Numbered from the stretch's first letter, positions 30,952-42,082 are shown. The stretch: 64,000 nucleotides of DNA from Pseudomonas sp. RGM2987 (GCF_022952855.1 NZ_JALJDX010000209.1:1-64000), one strand, 5' to 3'. Made by a program: numbers and translations. Notes: generated by a model from the sequence alone, not told the origin.

Positions 30952-32441
30952 ATCCATTGAAACTCAATCCTTTTGTGAAGGCCGGAATTGGCCTGACGTT
31001 CGCCCTGCTGTGGTCCTGCCCGACCCTGGCGGCGCTGACTGAAAGCAAGAATTTTGGCCTGGAAGTGAAAATCACCGGCCAGTCCGAGGACGACCGCGAC
31101 CTGGGCACCCAGAGCGGTGGCGATGTCAACGGTATCGGCCTGGACCTGCGTCCCTGGGTCTACGGCGAAAGCGGCAACTGGAGCGCCTACGCCATGGCCC
31201 AGGCCGTGACCTCCACCGACATCATCGAGACCGACACGCTGCAACAGTCCGATGGCGCGACCGAGCAGACCGACAGCGGTGATCGCGAAGCCAAGAAAAG
31301 CTACCTGGCGATGCGCGAATTCTGGATTGGCTACAGCGGCCTGACCCCGTATCCGGGCGAGCAGTTGAAGTTCGGTCGCCAGCGCCTGCGCAACGACGAC
31401 GGCCAATGGCGCGATACCAACATCGAAGCCCTGAACTGGACCTTCGACACCACGCTGCTGCGGGCCAACGTCGGCGTCGCCGAACGTTTCAGCGAATACC
31501 GCACCGACCTCAAGGAATTGTCCCCCAAGGACAAGGACCGCCTGCACGTCTACGGCGATGTGGCTTACCAGTGGATGCCAGGCCAGTGGGCCGGTATCCG
31601 TGCGCACCACACCCACGACAATGGCAGCCTCGACTACCCGGTCCCGGGCGAACCCACCGACACGCTGGACAAGACCCAGAACGGTGACATCTCCTGGCTG
31701 GGCCTGGAAGCCAACAGCGACGCCTACAACTGGCGCAACACCAACACCGTCAACTACTGGGCCAGCCTCACCGGCATGAGTGGCGATCGCGACACCGTCA
31801 ATGCGCTCAACGCCGACGGCACGCGTCCGGCGCAAGCCAAGCGCAGCGAAGACCTGAACGGCTGGGCCACTGACCTGGGCATCCGCCTGCGTCTCGATCC
31901 GCAATGGCAAGTCGGTGCGGCCTATGCCCGCGCCAGCGACGAATACCAACAGAACGGCCTGCAAAGCAACCGCTCCAACTACACCGGCACCCGCTCACGC
32001 GTCCACCGTTTCGGCGAAGCGTTCCGCGGCGAAATGGCCAACACCCAGAGCGCCAGCCTCTTCGGGTCCTGGCAGCTGCGTGACGAATACGACGCCAGCC
32101 TGGTGTACCACAAGTTCTGGCGCGTGGACGGCAACAAGCCGGTGGGCAGCAACGGCATCAACGCCGTGGAAAACAACACCGACGACGTGACCGGCGCCAT
32201 CCTGTCCACCTCCACCCTGCCGCTGCGCGATGGCGACAAGGACCTGGGCCAGGAAGTCGACCTGGTGGTCACCAAGTACTTCAAGCAAGGGTTGCTGCCG
32301 GCCGCGCTGAGCCAGTCCATCGATGAGCCGTCGGCGCTGGTGCGCTTTCGTGGCGGCGTGTTCAAGCCAGGCGATGCCTACGGCAAAGAGGTCGATTCGT
32401 ACATGCATCGCGCCTTTGTCGACGTGATCTGGCGCTTCTGA
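30948..32441 (+). CDS. algE: Outer-membrane alginate porin AlgE
   Basis: 18-strand beta-barrel that exports alginate, 497 residues. A signal peptide (to about residue 29) precedes [25 protein letters not shown]. Alternating strand patterns run to the terminal VDVIWRF with the C-terminal Phe needed for barrel insertion. Overlaps algK by 4 bases and its stop is next to the algG region, so it is translationally coupled. Confidence 0.96.
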   Translation: MNPLKLNPFVKAGIGLTFALLWSCPTLAALTESKNFGLEVKITGQSEDDRDLGTQSGGDVNGIGLDLRPWVYGESGNWSAYAMAQAVTSTDIIETDTLQQSDGATEQTDSGDREAKKSYLAMREFWIGYSGLTPYPGEQLKFGRQRLRNDDGQWRDTNIEALNWTFDTTLLRANVGVAERFSEYRTDLKELSPKDKDRLHVYGDVAYQWMPGQWAGIRAHHTHDNGSLDYPVPGEPTDTLDKTQNGDISWLGLEANSDAYNWRNTNTVNYWASLTGMSGDRDTVNALNADGTRPAQAKRSEDLNGWATDLGIRLRLDPQWQVGAAYARASDEYQQNGLQSNRSNYTGTRSRVHRFGEAFRGEMANTQSASLFGSWQLRDEYDASLVYHKFWRVDGNKPVGSNGINAVENNTDDVTGAILSTSTLPLRDGDKDLGQEVDLVVTKYFKQGLLPAALSQSIDEPSALVRFRGGVFKPGDAYGKEVDSYMHRAFVDVIWRF

Positions 32442-32467
32442 TGCGAATGACCATGGGAGTGCCCGAA

Positions 32468-34057
32468 ATGAACCGCTACCTCAGGAACAGCCAGGCGATG
32501 AAAGGTTCGATCAGCCTGTTGGTCGCAGCCATGCTGCTGGCCGGCTCGCCGGCGTTCGCCAACGTTGAACCGGCGGTCAAGCCGGGCAACGTGGTCAAGG
32601 GACTGCAAAGAGCCAAGACCTACACCGTCAGCAGCGCGCCGACCGCCCCGCTGGAACTGGCCGCGCCGACCTTGCCCGACCTCAAGGGCTACACCGCCGA
32701 AGCGGTGGCAGCCAAGATCGTGCGGACCAAGGCCGGCAAAGTCAGCGTGCGCCGGATGATGCAGGAAAACGCCTTGAAGGACTTCATCGGCGGGGACAAC
32801 AAGATGGCCGAATGGGTGGTGCGTCAGCACGGTATCCCACAGGCCATCTTCCTCGACGATGGCTACATGAACCTCAAGGACCTGGTCAAGAAAGTGCCCA
32901 AGTACGTGATCGAAACCTCGCCAGGTGTCTACCTGGCGAAGATCCCGATCGTGGTCGGCCAGAAGGGCATCCTGGAAATCGACAAACAGACCCAGGAACT
33001 GCGCCTGTCCCAGGAGGGCGGCGCGTTCCTGGTCAACGATGGCAAGATGTTCATCCGCGACACCAAGGTCACCGGCTGGCGTGAAAAGGACAACGGCCCA
33101 GCCACGTTCCGCTCGCCCAAGGAATTCCGTCCGTTCCTGCTCTCATGGGGCGGCACCGAGACCTACATCGTCAACACCAAGATGGCGAGTTTCGGCTACT
33201 CCAACAGTAAGTCGTACGGGGTGAGTATTTCCCAGTACACGCCGAACATGGCCAAGGTCCTCAAGCGTCCGGAACCGACCGGCTGGATCATCGGTTCCGA
33301 GTTCTCGGACATGTGGTACGGCTTCTACTGCTACGAGACCCGCGACTTCGTGGTCAAGAGCAACACCTACAAAGACAACATCGTCTACGGCATCGACCCC
33401 CACGACCGTTCCCATCGGCTGATCATTGCCGACAACACCGTCTACGGGACCAAGAAGAAGCACGGGATCATCATTTCCCGTGAGGTCAACGACAGCTTCA
33501 TCATCAACAACCGCAGCTACGACAACAAGCTCTCGGGCGTGGTGATCGACCGTAACAGCGTGAACAACCTGATTGCCTACAACGAGATCTACAAGAACCA
33601 CACCGACGGCATCACCCTCTATGAGAGTGCCGACAACCTGTTGTGGGGCAACAAGGTGATCAGCAACCAGCGCCACGGCATCCGGATTCGTAACAGCGTG
33701 AACATCCGCCTGTACGAAAACCTGTCCATGGCCAACGGCCTGACCGGCTTGTACGGCCACATCAAGGACCTGTCCAACACCGACCGGGACATCAAGCTCG
33801 ACCCGTTCGACGCGGAGGTCTCGCTGATCGTGGTCGGCGGCGAACTGGCCGGCAATGGCAGTGGCCCGTTGTCCATCGACTCGCCCCTGAGTGTCGAGCT
33901 GTACCGCGTGTCCATGCTCGCGCCGACCAAATCCAGCGGCATCAGCTTCACGGGAATCCTGGGCGAACGCCAGGATGAAATTCTCGACCTGCTGGTGCGC
34001 CAGCAGAAAGCCGTGCTGATCGACCCTGTCGAACGCCAGACCGAATTGCGGGACTGA
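32468..34057 (+). CDS. algG: Mannuronan C5-epimerase AlgG
   Basis: Periplasmic right-handed beta-helix enzyme that converts mannuronate to guluronate in the polymer. The catalytic motif DPHDR is at 310-314, followed by parallel beta-helix repeats (NNRSYDNKLSGVVI, NLIAYNEIYKNHTDGI). I chose the ATG at 32468, which has GGGAG 8 bases upstream and gives a 529-residue protein with a clean signal peptide; the frame is open from 32441. Confidence 0.95.
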   Translation: MNRYLRNSQAMKGSISLLVAAMLLAGSPAFANVEPAVKPGNVVKGLQRAKTYTVSSAPTAPLELAAPTLPDLKGYTAEAVAAKIVRTKAGKVSVRRMMQENALKDFIGGDNKMAEWVVRQHGIPQAIFLDDGYMNLKDLVKKVPKYVIETSPGVYLAKIPIVVGQKGILEIDKQTQELRLSQEGGAFLVNDGKMFIRDTKVTGWREKDNGPATFRSPKEFRPFLLSWGGTETYIVNTKMASFGYSNSKSYGVSISQYTPNMAKVLKRPEPTGWIIGSEFSDMWYGFYCYETRDFVVKSNTYKDNIVYGIDPHDRSHRLIIADNTVYGTKKKHGIIISREVNDSFIINNRSYDNKLSGVVIDRNSVNNLIAYNEIYKNHTDGITLYESADNLLWGNKVISNQRHGIRIRNSVNIRLYENLSMANGLTGLYGHIKDLSNTDRDIKLDPFDAEVSLIVVGGELAGNGSGPLSIDSPLSVELYRVSMLAPTKSSGISFTGILGERQDEILDLLVRQQKAVLIDPVERQTELRD

Positions 34058-34068
34058 GGATGACTTTT

Positions 34069-35517
34069 ATGAACCCACAGATGATCAAACTCCTGGGCCT
34101 GTCCGCCCTGACTGCCGGCATTCTCGCTGCTGCAAGCGGCGCACGCGCCGACGAAATCAAGGCGCCGACCTTCACTGCCGAGCCGTGCTGCAACCTGTGC
34201 CCGGAAGCCCGCGACCCGAAGAACTACACCACCCGTTACCAGCAGAACTTCACCACGCTGGTACAGGCCCAGGGCGACTGGCTGTTCCGGACCCAGGAAG
34301 ACCTGCGGACTGAATTCAACACCACCCCGGCCGGCTACCAGCGCCTGCAACAGCTGCATGATGCGTTCAAGAAGAAAGGCGTCGAACTGGTGCTCGTCTA
34401 CCAGCCGACCCGTGGCCTGGTGAACCGCAACAAACTCAATCCGCAGGAAAAGGCCAGCTTCGACTACGAGAAAGCCCTGGGCAACTACAAGACCATGCTC
34501 GGTCGCTTCGCCCAGATGGGCTACGTGGTACCGGACCTCTCGCCGCTGACCAACGAGAACCTGCCCGAGACCCTGCCGGCCCACGATTTCTACTTCCGTG
34601 GCGACCAGCACTGGACCCCGTACGGCGCCCAGCGCACGGCAAAAATCGTCGCCGAGAAGGTCAAGCAGCTCCCGGCTTTCGCCGATATTCCCAAGCGCGA
34701 GTTCGAGACCAAGCGATCCGGGCGCATGGGCAAGACCGGCACCCTGCACAACATGGCCGGGCAACTGTGTGGCACCAGCTACGCGATCCAGTACATGGAC
34801 CAGTTCACCACCGAGCCCAAGGGCGAGGCCGGCGACGGCGATCTGTTCGGCGATTCCGGCAATCCGCAGATCACCCTGGTGGGCACCAGTCATAGCGGCA
34901 AGAACTACAACTTTGCCGGCTTCCTGGAAGAAGCCATCGGCGCCGACATTCTCAACGTGGCCTTCCCGGGCGGCGGTTTCGAGGGCGCGATGATCCAGTA
35001 CCTGGGCAGCGAAGAATTCCAGAAGAACCCACCGAAGATTCTCATCTGGGAATTCTCGCCGCTGTATCGCCTGGACCAGGAAACCATCTACCGCCAGATG
35101 TTTGCCCTGCTGGACAACAACGGCTGCGAAGGCAAGCCGGCCCTGATGAGCAGCAAGACTGCCCTCAAGCCTGGCAAGAACGAATTGATGGTCAACAGCA
35201 AGAACATGGACCTGCGCAACAGCAGTCACCAAGTCGACATCCGCTTCGCCGACACGTCGGTGAAAACCTTGCACGCCACCCTCTGGTACATGAATGGGCG
35301 CCACGAGGATATCAAGATCGAAAAACCGGATACCTCCGAAACCGACGGGCGTTTCGCCTTCCAGTTGCGCACCGACGAAGACTGGGCCTCGCAAACCCTG
35401 CTGGCTGTCGAAGTCGAGGGCCCCGAAGCCGGTGCAGCGCCACAGCAAGTGGAAGCGAAAGTCTGCAAACGAAACGCATCTGTGCCAACCGAACAAACGG
35501 CTCAGATCGGACAATGA
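34069..35517 (+). CDS. algX: Alginate O-acetyltransferase AlgX
   Basis: Periplasmic SGNH-fold acetyltransferase with a C-terminal carbohydrate-binding module; it adds acetyl groups to the polymer. The Asp-His pair is in GDQHW (179-182) and the Ser in GTSHSGK (near 274-276). The ATG at 34069 has GAGG nine bases upstream, while an ATG at 34060 directly abuts it. Signal peptide cleavage falls near ARA-DE (28). The stop overlaps the first possible algL start. Confidence 0.95.
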   Translation: MNPQMIKLLGLSALTAGILAAASGARADEIKAPTFTAEPCCNLCPEARDPKNYTTRYQQNFTTLVQAQGDWLFRTQEDLRTEFNTTPAGYQRLQQLHDAFKKKGVELVLVYQPTRGLVNRNKLNPQEKASFDYEKALGNYKTMLGRFAQMGYVVPDLSPLTNENLPETLPAHDFYFRGDQHWTPYGAQRTAKIVAEKVKQLPAFADIPKREFETKRSGRMGKTGTLHNMAGQLCGTSYAIQYMDQFTTEPKGEAGDGDLFGDSGNPQITLVGTSHSGKNYNFAGFLEEAIGADILNVAFPGGGFEGAMIQYLGSEEFQKNPPKILIWEFSPLYRLDQETIYRQMFALLDNNGCEGKPALMSSKTALKPGKNELMVNSKNMDLRNSSHQVDIRFADTSVKTLHATLWYMNGRHEDIKIEKPDTSETDGRFAFQLRTDEDWASQTLLAVEVEGPEAGAAPQQVEAKVCKRNASVPTEQTAQIGQ

Positions 35518-35528
35518 GGTCTCGTCTC

Positions 35529-36662
35529 ATGACCAGAACCATGCGTACCCGAACGTTGAAACAGCTGCTGGCGCCGTCCCTGCTGACCCTGGCGATGTTC
35601 GCCGGGGCCACCCAGGCCGCCGCCCCGCTGCGCCCGCCACAGGGCTACTTTGCACCGATCGAGAAGGTCAAGGCCGGCGAACGCGGCCAGGGCTGCGACG
35701 CCGTACCGACGCCCTACACCGGCTCGCTGCAGTTTCGCAGCAAGTACGAGGGCTCCGACAAGGCCCGGGCGACCCTGAACGTGCAGTCGGAAAAAGCCTT
35801 TCGCGACAGCACTGCCGACATCACCAAAATCGAGCGTGGCGTCAGCAAGCAAGTGATGCAGTTCATGCGTGACGGCCGCCCTGAACAACTGGAATGCACG
35901 CTGAACTGGCTGACCACCTGGGCCCAGGCCGATGCGCTGATGTCCAAGGACTTCAACCACACCGGCAAGTCGATGCGCAAATGGGCCCTGGGCAGCATGG
36001 CTTCTGCGTACGTGCGCCTGAAATTCTCCGAGTCTCGCCCATTGGCGAACCACCAGGAGCAGGCGCAACTGATCGAAAACTGGTTCAGCCGCATGGCCGA
36101 CCAGGTGGTCAGCGACTGGGACAACCTGCCGTTGGACAAGACCAACAACCATTCCTACTGGGCCGCCTGGTCGGTGATGGCCACCTCCGTGGCGACCAAC
36201 CGGCGTGACCTGTTCGACTGGGCCGTCAAGGAATACAAGGTCGGCGTCAACCAGGTCGACGCCGACGGCTTCCTGCCCAACGAACTCAAGCGCAAGCAAC
36301 GCGCGCTGTCCTACCACAACTACGCCCTGCCGCCGCTGGCGATGATCGCCAGTTTCGCCCAGGTCAACGGCGTGGACCTGCGCCAGGAAAACAACGCGGC
36401 CCTCAAGCGCCTTGGCGACCGCGTCCTGGCCGGGGTGAAAGACCCGGACATCTTCGAAGAGAAGAACGGCGATGAACAGGACATGAAGGATTTGAAGGTC
36501 GACTCCAAATTCGCCTGGCTCGAACCGTTCTGCAGCCTCTACACCTGCCCCGAGGATGTGCTGGAACGCAAGCATGAGATGCAGCCGTTCAAGACCTTCC
36601 GCCTCGGTGGTGACCTGACCAAGGTGTATGACCCGGCAAACGAAAAAGGCAAAGGTTCTTAG
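35529..36662 (+). CDS. algL: Alginate lyase AlgL
   Basis: Periplasmic mannuronate-specific lyase (PL5, alpha/alpha toroid), which clears polymer stranded in the periplasm. 377 residues from the ATG at 35529, which has GAGGT eight bases upstream; another ATG in frame at 35514 overlaps the algX stop. The catalytic stretch NNHSYW is at 206-211 with the His and Tyr of the beta-elimination, and the Arg-rich RLGGDLTK tail is present. Confidence 0.95.
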   Translation: MTRTMRTRTLKQLLAPSLLTLAMFAGATQAAAPLRPPQGYFAPIEKVKAGERGQGCDAVPTPYTGSLQFRSKYEGSDKARATLNVQSEKAFRDSTADITKIERGVSKQVMQFMRDGRPEQLECTLNWLTTWAQADALMSKDFNHTGKSMRKWALGSMASAYVRLKFSESRPLANHQEQAQLIENWFSRMADQVVSDWDNLPLDKTNNHSYWAAWSVMATSVATNRRDLFDWAVKEYKVGVNQVDADGFLPNELKRKQRALSYHNYALPPLAMIASFAQVNGVDLRQENNAALKRLGDRVLAGVKDPDIFEEKNGDEQDMKDLKVDSKFAWLEPFCSLYTCPEDVLERKHEMQPFKTFRLGGDLTKVYDPANEKGKGS

Positions 36663-36672
36663 ACACGCAATC

Positions 36673-36780
36673 CTGTGGGAGCGGGCTTGCTCGCGAAAGC
36701 GGTCTGACATTCAACAGTGATGTCGACTGATCTACCGCTTTCGTCGGATCGCCGCCCGGAGCAAGCCCGCTCCCACAGGG
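36673..36780. repeat. REP pair, type B with 14-base insertion, between algL and algI
   Basis: The left arm is a standard type B core. The right arm is interrupted: between CGCTTTCG and GAGCAAGCCC it carries TCGGATCGCCGCCCG. The exact reverse complement of this variant is found at 43741-43760. Confidence 0.9.
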
Positions 36781-36879
36781 AATGTGGTGTGTTTTGAAGT
36801 AATGAAACCTCCCGGTTTGGATGGGGGGGTTTGGGGGGGCTCTGGCCCTTGACTGTTGATTCAACATGGAGAGATCGGG

Positions 36880-38445
36880 ATGGTATTTTCATCCAATGTG
36901 TTCCTGTTTCTGTTCTTGCCGATCTTTCTCGGCTTGTACTACTTGAGCGGGCAACGCTATCGCAACCTGCTGCTGCTGGTCGCCAGCTATGTGTTCTATG
37001 CCTGGTGGCGGGTGGACTTCCTGGCGTTGTTCGCCGGCGTGACCCTGTGGAACTACTGGATCGGCCTGAAAGTCGGCGCCGCCGGCGTGCGCACCAAACC
37101 GGCCCAGCGCTGGCTGTTGCTCGGCGTGGGCGTGGACCTGGCCATCCTGGGCTACTTCAAGTACGCCAACTTCGGGGTCGACAGCCTCAACGCGATCATC
37201 ACCGGCTTCGGTCTGAATCCGTTCATCCTGACCCATGTGCTGTTGCCGATCGGGATCTCGTTCTACATCTTCGAGTCCATCAGCTACATCATCGACGTCT
37301 ATCGCGGTGACACCCCGGCCACCCGCAACCTGATCGACTTCGCGGCGTTCGTGGCGATTTTCCCGCACCTGATCGCCGGTCCCGTGCTGCGTTTCCGTGA
37401 CCTGGCCGACCAGTTCAACAATCGCACCCACACCCTGGACAAGTTCTCCGAAGGCTGCACCCGCTTCATGCAGGGCTTCATCAAGAAAGTGTTCATTGCC
37501 GACACCCTGGCGGTGGTGGCGGACCATTGCTTTGCCTTGCAGAACCCGACCACCGGCGATGCCTGGCTCGGTGCCCTGGCCTACACCGCGCAGCTGTACT
37601 TCGACTTCTCCGGCTACAGCGACATGGCCATCGGCCTGGGCCTGATGATGGGTTTCCGTTTCATGGAAAACTTCAAGCAGCCCTACATCAGCCAGTCGAT
37701 CACCGAGTTCTGGCGCCGCTGGCACATCAGCCTGTCCACCTGGCTGCGTGACTACCTGTACATCACCCTGGGCGGCAACCGCAAAGGCACGTTGATGACC
37801 TATCGCAACCTGTTCCTGACCATGCTGCTCGGTGGTCTGTGGCACGGCGCGAACATCACCTACGTGATCTGGGGCGCCTGGCACGGGATCTGGCTGGCGA
37901 TTGAAAAAGCCGTCGGCATCAACACCACGCCACGCAGCATCAACCCGATCCGCTGGGCCCTGACTTTCCTGCTGGTGGTGATGGGCTGGGTGATCTTCCG
38001 GGCCGAGAACCTGCACGTGGCCGGTCGCATGTACGGCGCCATGTTCAGCTTCGGCGACTGGTCGCTCTCGGAATTGACTCGCGCCAACCTCACCGGTTTG
38101 CAGATCGCCACGCTGGTGGTGGCCTACATCACCCTCGCCTTCTTCGGCCTGCGGGACTTCTACACCAACCGTCCACCGCTCAAGACCAAGCCTGAGGTGA
38201 ACACCCAGGCCGACGGCCCGGCGACCGCACAACCGGGGATGATCAAGGCCGTTCCAGGCGACAATCCGTCGACTATCCATGAACCGGGCTACACCGTGGG
38301 TGTCGAAGCCCAGGTGCAACCGGCCTACTGGACCGTGGACTGGTCGCGCTACGTGATGCGCGCCCTGGTACTGCTGCTGTTCATCGCCTCGATTCTCAAA
38401 CTCTCGGCGCAAAGCTTCTCGCCGTTCCTTTACTTCCAGTTCTGA
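36880..38445 (+). CDS. algI: Alginate O-acetylation protein AlgI (MBOAT)
   Basis: Polytopic inner-membrane protein of the MBOAT family, 521 residues, that passes acetyl groups across the membrane for AlgJ/AlgX. The conserved His is in GGLWHGANITYVIWG, with FPHLIAGPVLRF earlier. The start at 36880 is fixed by GGAGAG and by the family N-terminus MVFSSNVFLFLFLP. Unlike its neighbours it does not overlap the upstream gene; a 217-base gap with a REP pair separates it from algL. Confidence 0.95.
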   Translation: MVFSSNVFLFLFLPIFLGLYYLSGQRYRNLLLLVASYVFYAWWRVDFLALFAGVTLWNYWIGLKVGAAGVRTKPAQRWLLLGVGVDLAILGYFKYANFGVDSLNAIITGFGLNPFILTHVLLPIGISFYIFESISYIIDVYRGDTPATRNLIDFAAFVAIFPHLIAGPVLRFRDLADQFNNRTHTLDKFSEGCTRFMQGFIKKVFIADTLAVVADHCFALQNPTTGDAWLGALAYTAQLYFDFSGYSDMAIGLGLMMGFRFMENFKQPYISQSITEFWRRWHISLSTWLRDYLYITLGGNRKGTLMTYRNLFLTMLLGGLWHGANITYVIWGAWHGIWLAIEKAVGINTTPRSINPIRWALTFLLVVMGWVIFRAENLHVAGRMYGAMFSFGDWSLSELTRANLTGLQIATLVVAYITLAFFGLRDFYTNRPPLKTKPEVNTQADGPATAQPGMIKAVPGDNPSTIHEPGYTVGVEAQVQPAYWTVDWSRYVMRALVLLLFIASILKLSAQSFSPFLYFQF

Positions 38446-38456
38446 GGGATCTGACC

Positions 38457-39632
38457 ATGACCCGCTCATTACGCATCTTTTACGTCGCACTGTTCATGCT
38501 GATCCTGACAGCGTTGGGCCTGTGGTCGATGCGCAGTTTCTTCGGCTTCAGCACCAACCCCGACGCGACCGTGCTCAACGGTCGCTGGGCCAAGGCCGTG
38601 GAGACCCACTACGACGACGAGTTTCCGATCAAGCGCCTGGGCACCAACATCTGGGCCGCGCTGGACTACAAGCTGTTCAATGAAGGCCGCAAGGGTGTGG
38701 TCCTGGGCCGCGACCAGTGGCTGTTCAGCGACGAGGAGTTCAACCCGATCGTCAATGAAGAGCTGAACCTGCAAGGCAACTACGCGCTGGTCGAAGGCGT
38801 GCGCCAGAAGCTCAAGGACCAAGGCATCACCCTGGTCATGGCCATCGTGCCGGCCAAAGTGCGGCTGTATCCGGAGCACGTCGGTGAAGTGAAGCCGTCG
38901 AGCATCCACGCCAACCTTTACCAGGACTTCCATGCCCGCGTGGCGGCAGACAAGATCCTCGCCCCGGACCTGCTCGGCCCGCTGCAACAGGCCAAGCAAA
39001 ACGGCCAGCAAGTGTTCCTGCGCACCGACACCCACTGGACGCCGGAAGGTGCCCAGGTCGCGGCAGACAACATTGCCAAGGCAATCGCCGAACGCACGCC
39101 GCTTGAAGGCCAGCCACAACGCTTCGTCACCGAGGCTGGGGAAAAGATCATCCACAAGGGCGACCTGCGCCAGTTCCTGCCGCTGGACCCCTTGTTCGAA
39201 AACCTGATGCCAGCCCAGGAGCCGCTGGTCAAGCGCAACACCCGTGAAGCCGACGACCAGCCGGCCCAAGGCGACGCGCTGTTTGCCGATGCCCAGGTGC
39301 CCGTGGCCCTGATCGGCACCAGCTACAGCGCCAACCCCAACTGGAACTTCGTCGGAGCCCTCAAACAAGCCCTGCACAGCGATGTCGTGAACTACGCCGA
39401 AGACGGCCATGGCCCGATCCTGCCGATGCTCAGCTACCTCAAGAGCGACGCCTTCAAGAACAGCCCGCCCCAGGTGCTGATCTGGGAGTTCCCTGAACGC
39501 TATCTGCCCGTGAACAACGAAATCGGCGACGCCGACCCGCAGTGGGTCGCAGAACTCAAACAAGCCGGTGCGCGCCAACAGAACGTTGCCGCCAACACTC
39601 AATCCGAGACGCCCGACCGGGCGCAAAACTGA
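38457..39632 (+). CDS. algJ: Alginate O-acetyltransferase AlgJ
   Basis: Membrane-anchored periplasmic SGNH-fold protein, 391 residues, a paralogue of AlgX. One N-terminal membrane segment (about 7-25); the Asp-His pair is in RTDTHW and the Ser in GTSYSAN. The C-terminal 35 residues are low in structure. Directly follows algI and precedes algF by 14 bases. Confidence 0.95.
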   Translation: MTRSLRIFYVALFMLILTALGLWSMRSFFGFSTNPDATVLNGRWAKAVETHYDDEFPIKRLGTNIWAALDYKLFNEGRKGVVLGRDQWLFSDEEFNPIVNEELNLQGNYALVEGVRQKLKDQGITLVMAIVPAKVRLYPEHVGEVKPSSIHANLYQDFHARVAADKILAPDLLGPLQQAKQNGQQVFLRTDTHWTPEGAQVAADNIAKAIAERTPLEGQPQRFVTEAGEKIIHKGDLRQFLPLDPLFENLMPAQEPLVKRNTREADDQPAQGDALFADAQVPVALIGTSYSANPNWNFVGALKQALHSDVVNYAEDGHGPILPMLSYLKSDAFKNSPPQVLIWEFPERYLPVNNEIGDADPQWVAELKQAGARQQNVAANTQSETPDRAQN

Positions 39633-39646
39633 AAGAGAGGTCCATC

Positions 39647-40312
39647 ATGACTTTCAACACTACTCCTCGTCGTCTCGCTGCTCGCTCCTTCAAGGCCGTT
39701 GCCCTCGTCGCCAGCATGAGCGCCCTTTCCCTGTCCGCCTTTGCCGGTGACTCGGCCCTGTACGGGCCGGTCGCACCAAAAGGCTCCAGCTTCGTACGTA
39801 TCTACAACGCCAGCAACGCCGAAGTCAGCGCCACCGTCGGCAGCACCAACCTGAGCGACGTGGCCCCACTGGCCAGCAGCGACTTCAGCTTCATGCCTGG
39901 CGGTGACTACAGCGCCAAGGTCGGCAGCCAGACCGTCCCGGTCAAACTGGCGCCCGATCACTACTACACCCTGGTCAACAACGCCACCGGCCAGCCTCAG
40001 CTGATCGAAGAACCGCCGTTCAAGAACAAGCAGAAGTCCCTGGTCCGCGTGCAGAACCTCACCGACAAGGCCCTGACCCTCAAGACCGCCGACGGCAAGA
40101 CCGAAGTGGTCCCCAACGTTGCGGCCAAGGGCCGTGGCGAGCGTGAAATCAACCCGGTGAAAGTCAGCCTGGCGCTGTTCGAAGGCGACAAGAAAGTCGG
40201 CGACCTCAAGCCGGTCGCACTTGAGCGTGGTGAAGCAGCGGTGCTGTACGTCACCGGCTCCGGAAGCAGCTTGTCGCCGGTCTGGGTAAAGCGTCCAGTG
40301 TCAACCCGCTGA
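39647..40312 (+). CDS. algF: Alginate O-acetylation protein AlgF
   Basis: Periplasmic protein of 221 residues needed for acetylation. The signal peptide ends near SAFAGDSALYGP. The mature part is made of two beta-rich halves, the second repeating themes of the first (VRIYNASNAEV and VRVQNLTDKAL). The start at 39647 has GAGAGG upstream; the longer frame overlaps algJ. Confidence 0.95.
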   Translation: MTFNTTPRRLAARSFKAVALVASMSALSLSAFAGDSALYGPVAPKGSSFVRIYNASNAEVSATVGSTNLSDVAPLASSDFSFMPGGDYSAKVGSQTVPVKLAPDHYYTLVNNATGQPQLIEEPPFKNKQKSLVRVQNLTDKALTLKTADGKTEVVPNVAAKGRGEREINPVKVSLALFEGDKKVGDLKPVALERGEAAVLYVTGSGSSLSPVWVKRPVSTR

Positions 40313-40340
40313 TGGATTCGCTCGACTGACGCCTTACCCC

Positions 40341-40446
40341 CTGTGGGAGCGGCGGTGCGGCGATCCGACTTGCTCGCGAAAGCGGTCTGACATTCAACAT
40401 CAATGTCGACTGATCTGCCGCCTTCGCGAGCAAGCCCGCTCCCACC
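40341..40446. repeat. REP pair, type B with 15-base insertion, between algF and algA
   Basis: The left arm is split: GTGGGAGCGG, then CGGTGCGGCGATCCGA, then CTTGCTCGCG. The inserted bases share GCGGCGATCCGA with those at 36750 and 43745 but interrupt the core at another point. The right arm is standard. Confidence 0.9.
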
Positions 40447-40545
40447 CTGATCGAGGCGTCGCTCGAGCACGGAACAAGAACAAGAGAGTGAAACGACAGA
40501 ACGCAGTAGCTCTAACAACCATTTCGCTTCAAAGGAGTAACAAAC

Positions 40546-41997
40546 ATGATTCCGGTGATCTTGTCAGGTGGTAGTGGCTCACGTCTTTGGCCGCTTTCGC
40601 GCAAGCAATTCCCTAAACAGTTCCTGGCCCTGACCGGCGAACACACCCTGTTCCAGCAGACCCTCGAACGCCTGGTCTTCGAAGGCATGGACACGCCGAT
40701 CGTGGTCTGCAACAAAGACCACCGGTTCATCGTCAACGAGCAGTTGACCAACCGCAAGCTCGAAGCCCAGCGCATCCTGATGGAACCGTTCGGGCGCAAC
40801 ACCGCACCGGCCGTGGCCCTGACCGCGATGCTGCTGGTCAACGAGGGTCGCGACGAGCTGATGCTGGTGCTGCCGGCCGACCACGTGATCGAAGACCAGA
40901 AAGCCCTGCAACGCGCCCTGGCCCTGGCCACCGTGGCCGCCGAACGTGGCGAGATGGTGTTGTTCGGCGTTCCGCCGACCAAACCGGAAACCGGCTACGG
41001 CTATATCAAGTCGACCAACGACGCGCTGCTGCCTGAAGGCGTGAGCCGGGTGTCGCACTTCGTCGAAAAACCCGACGCCAAGCGCGCCACCGAATTCCTC
41101 GAAGCCGGCGGTTACTTCTGGAACAGCGGCATGTTCCTGTTCCGCGCCAGCCGCTTCCTGGAAGAGCTGAAAAAACACGATCCGGACATCTACGACACCT
41201 GCCTGCTGACCCTGGAGCGCAGCGAGCAGACGCCGGACACCGTGACCCTCGACGAAGCGACTTTCGCCTGCTGCCCGGACAACTCCATCGACTACGCCGT
41301 GATGGAAAAAACCCAGCGCGCCTGCGTGGTTCCCCTGGCCGCCGGCTGGAGTGATGTCGGTTGCTGGGCGTCGCTGTGGGAAGTCAACGAAAAAGACACC
41401 AACGGCAACGTCACCAAGGGCGACGTGGTGGTCCAGGACAGCCGCAACTGCATGATCCACGGCAACGGCAAACTGGTGTCGGTGATCGGCCTGGAAAACA
41501 TCGTGGTGGTCGAAACCAAGGACGCCATGATGATCGCCCACAAGGACAAGGTCCAAGGCGTGAAACAGATGGTCAACACCCTCAATGCCCAAGGCCGCAC
41601 CGAGACCCAGAACCACTGCGAGGTCTACCGTCCGTGGGGTTCCTATGATTCGGTGGACATGGGCGGGCGCTTCCAGGTCAAGCACATCTCGGTCAAGCCG
41701 GGCGCGTGCCTGTCGTTGCAGATGCACCACCACCGCGCCGAACACTGGATCGTGGTCAGCGGCACCGCCGAAGTGACCTGCGACGAAAACGTGTTCCTGC
41801 TCACCGAGAACCAGTCGACCTACATCCCGATCGCGTCGGTTCACCGCCTGCGCAACCCGGGCAAGATCCCGCTGGAAATCATCGAAGTGCAGTCCGGCAG
41901 CTACCTGGGCGAAGACGACATCGAACGCTTCGAAGACATCTACGGGCGCTCCACCCCGGTCGAGCGCGGCGTGTCGGTGAAAACCATCGCCCAATAA
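40546..41997 (+). CDS. algA: Mannose-6-P isomerase / GDP-mannose pyrophosphorylase AlgA
   Basis: Bifunctional enzyme, 483 residues, supplying GDP-mannose to AlgD. The N-terminal nucleotidyltransferase has GGSGSRLWPLSRKQFPKQ (8-25) and VEKPD; the C-terminal cupin isomerase has QMHHHRAEHW with the metal ligands and ends near SVKTIAQ. Last gene of the operon, 233 bases after algF with a REP between. AAAGGAG precedes the start and a strong terminator follows. Confidence 0.97.
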   Translation: MIPVILSGGSGSRLWPLSRKQFPKQFLALTGEHTLFQQTLERLVFEGMDTPIVVCNKDHRFIVNEQLTNRKLEAQRILMEPFGRNTAPAVALTAMLLVNEGRDELMLVLPADHVIEDQKALQRALALATVAAERGEMVLFGVPPTKPETGYGYIKSTNDALLPEGVSRVSHFVEKPDAKRATEFLEAGGYFWNSGMFLFRASRFLEELKKHDPDIYDTCLLTLERSEQTPDTVTLDEATFACCPDNSIDYAVMEKTQRACVVPLAAGWSDVGCWASLWEVNEKDTNGNVTKGDVVVQDSRNCMIHGNGKLVSVIGLENIVVVETKDAMMIAHKDKVQGVKQMVNTLNAQGRTETQNHCEVYRPWGSYDSVDMGGRFQVKHISVKPGACLSLQMHHHRAEHWIVVSGTAEVTCDENVFLLTENQSTYIPIASVHRLRNPGKIPLEIIEVQSGSYLGEDDIERFEDIYGRSTPVERGVSVKTIAQ

Positions 41998-42024
41998 CGA
42001 TCAGCAACGATCAGCAGAACAAGA

Positions 42025-42082
42025 AGCCCCCATCCAGCCCACTGCGTCCCCTATCCGCAGCGGGTTGGGTGGGGGCTTTTTT
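42025..42082 (+). terminator. Terminator of the alginate operon
   Basis: A long stem: AAGCCCCCATCCAGCCCACT and its partner AGCGGGTTGGGTGGGGGCTT, followed by a T-run. It starts 28 bases after algA. Confidence 0.93.
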
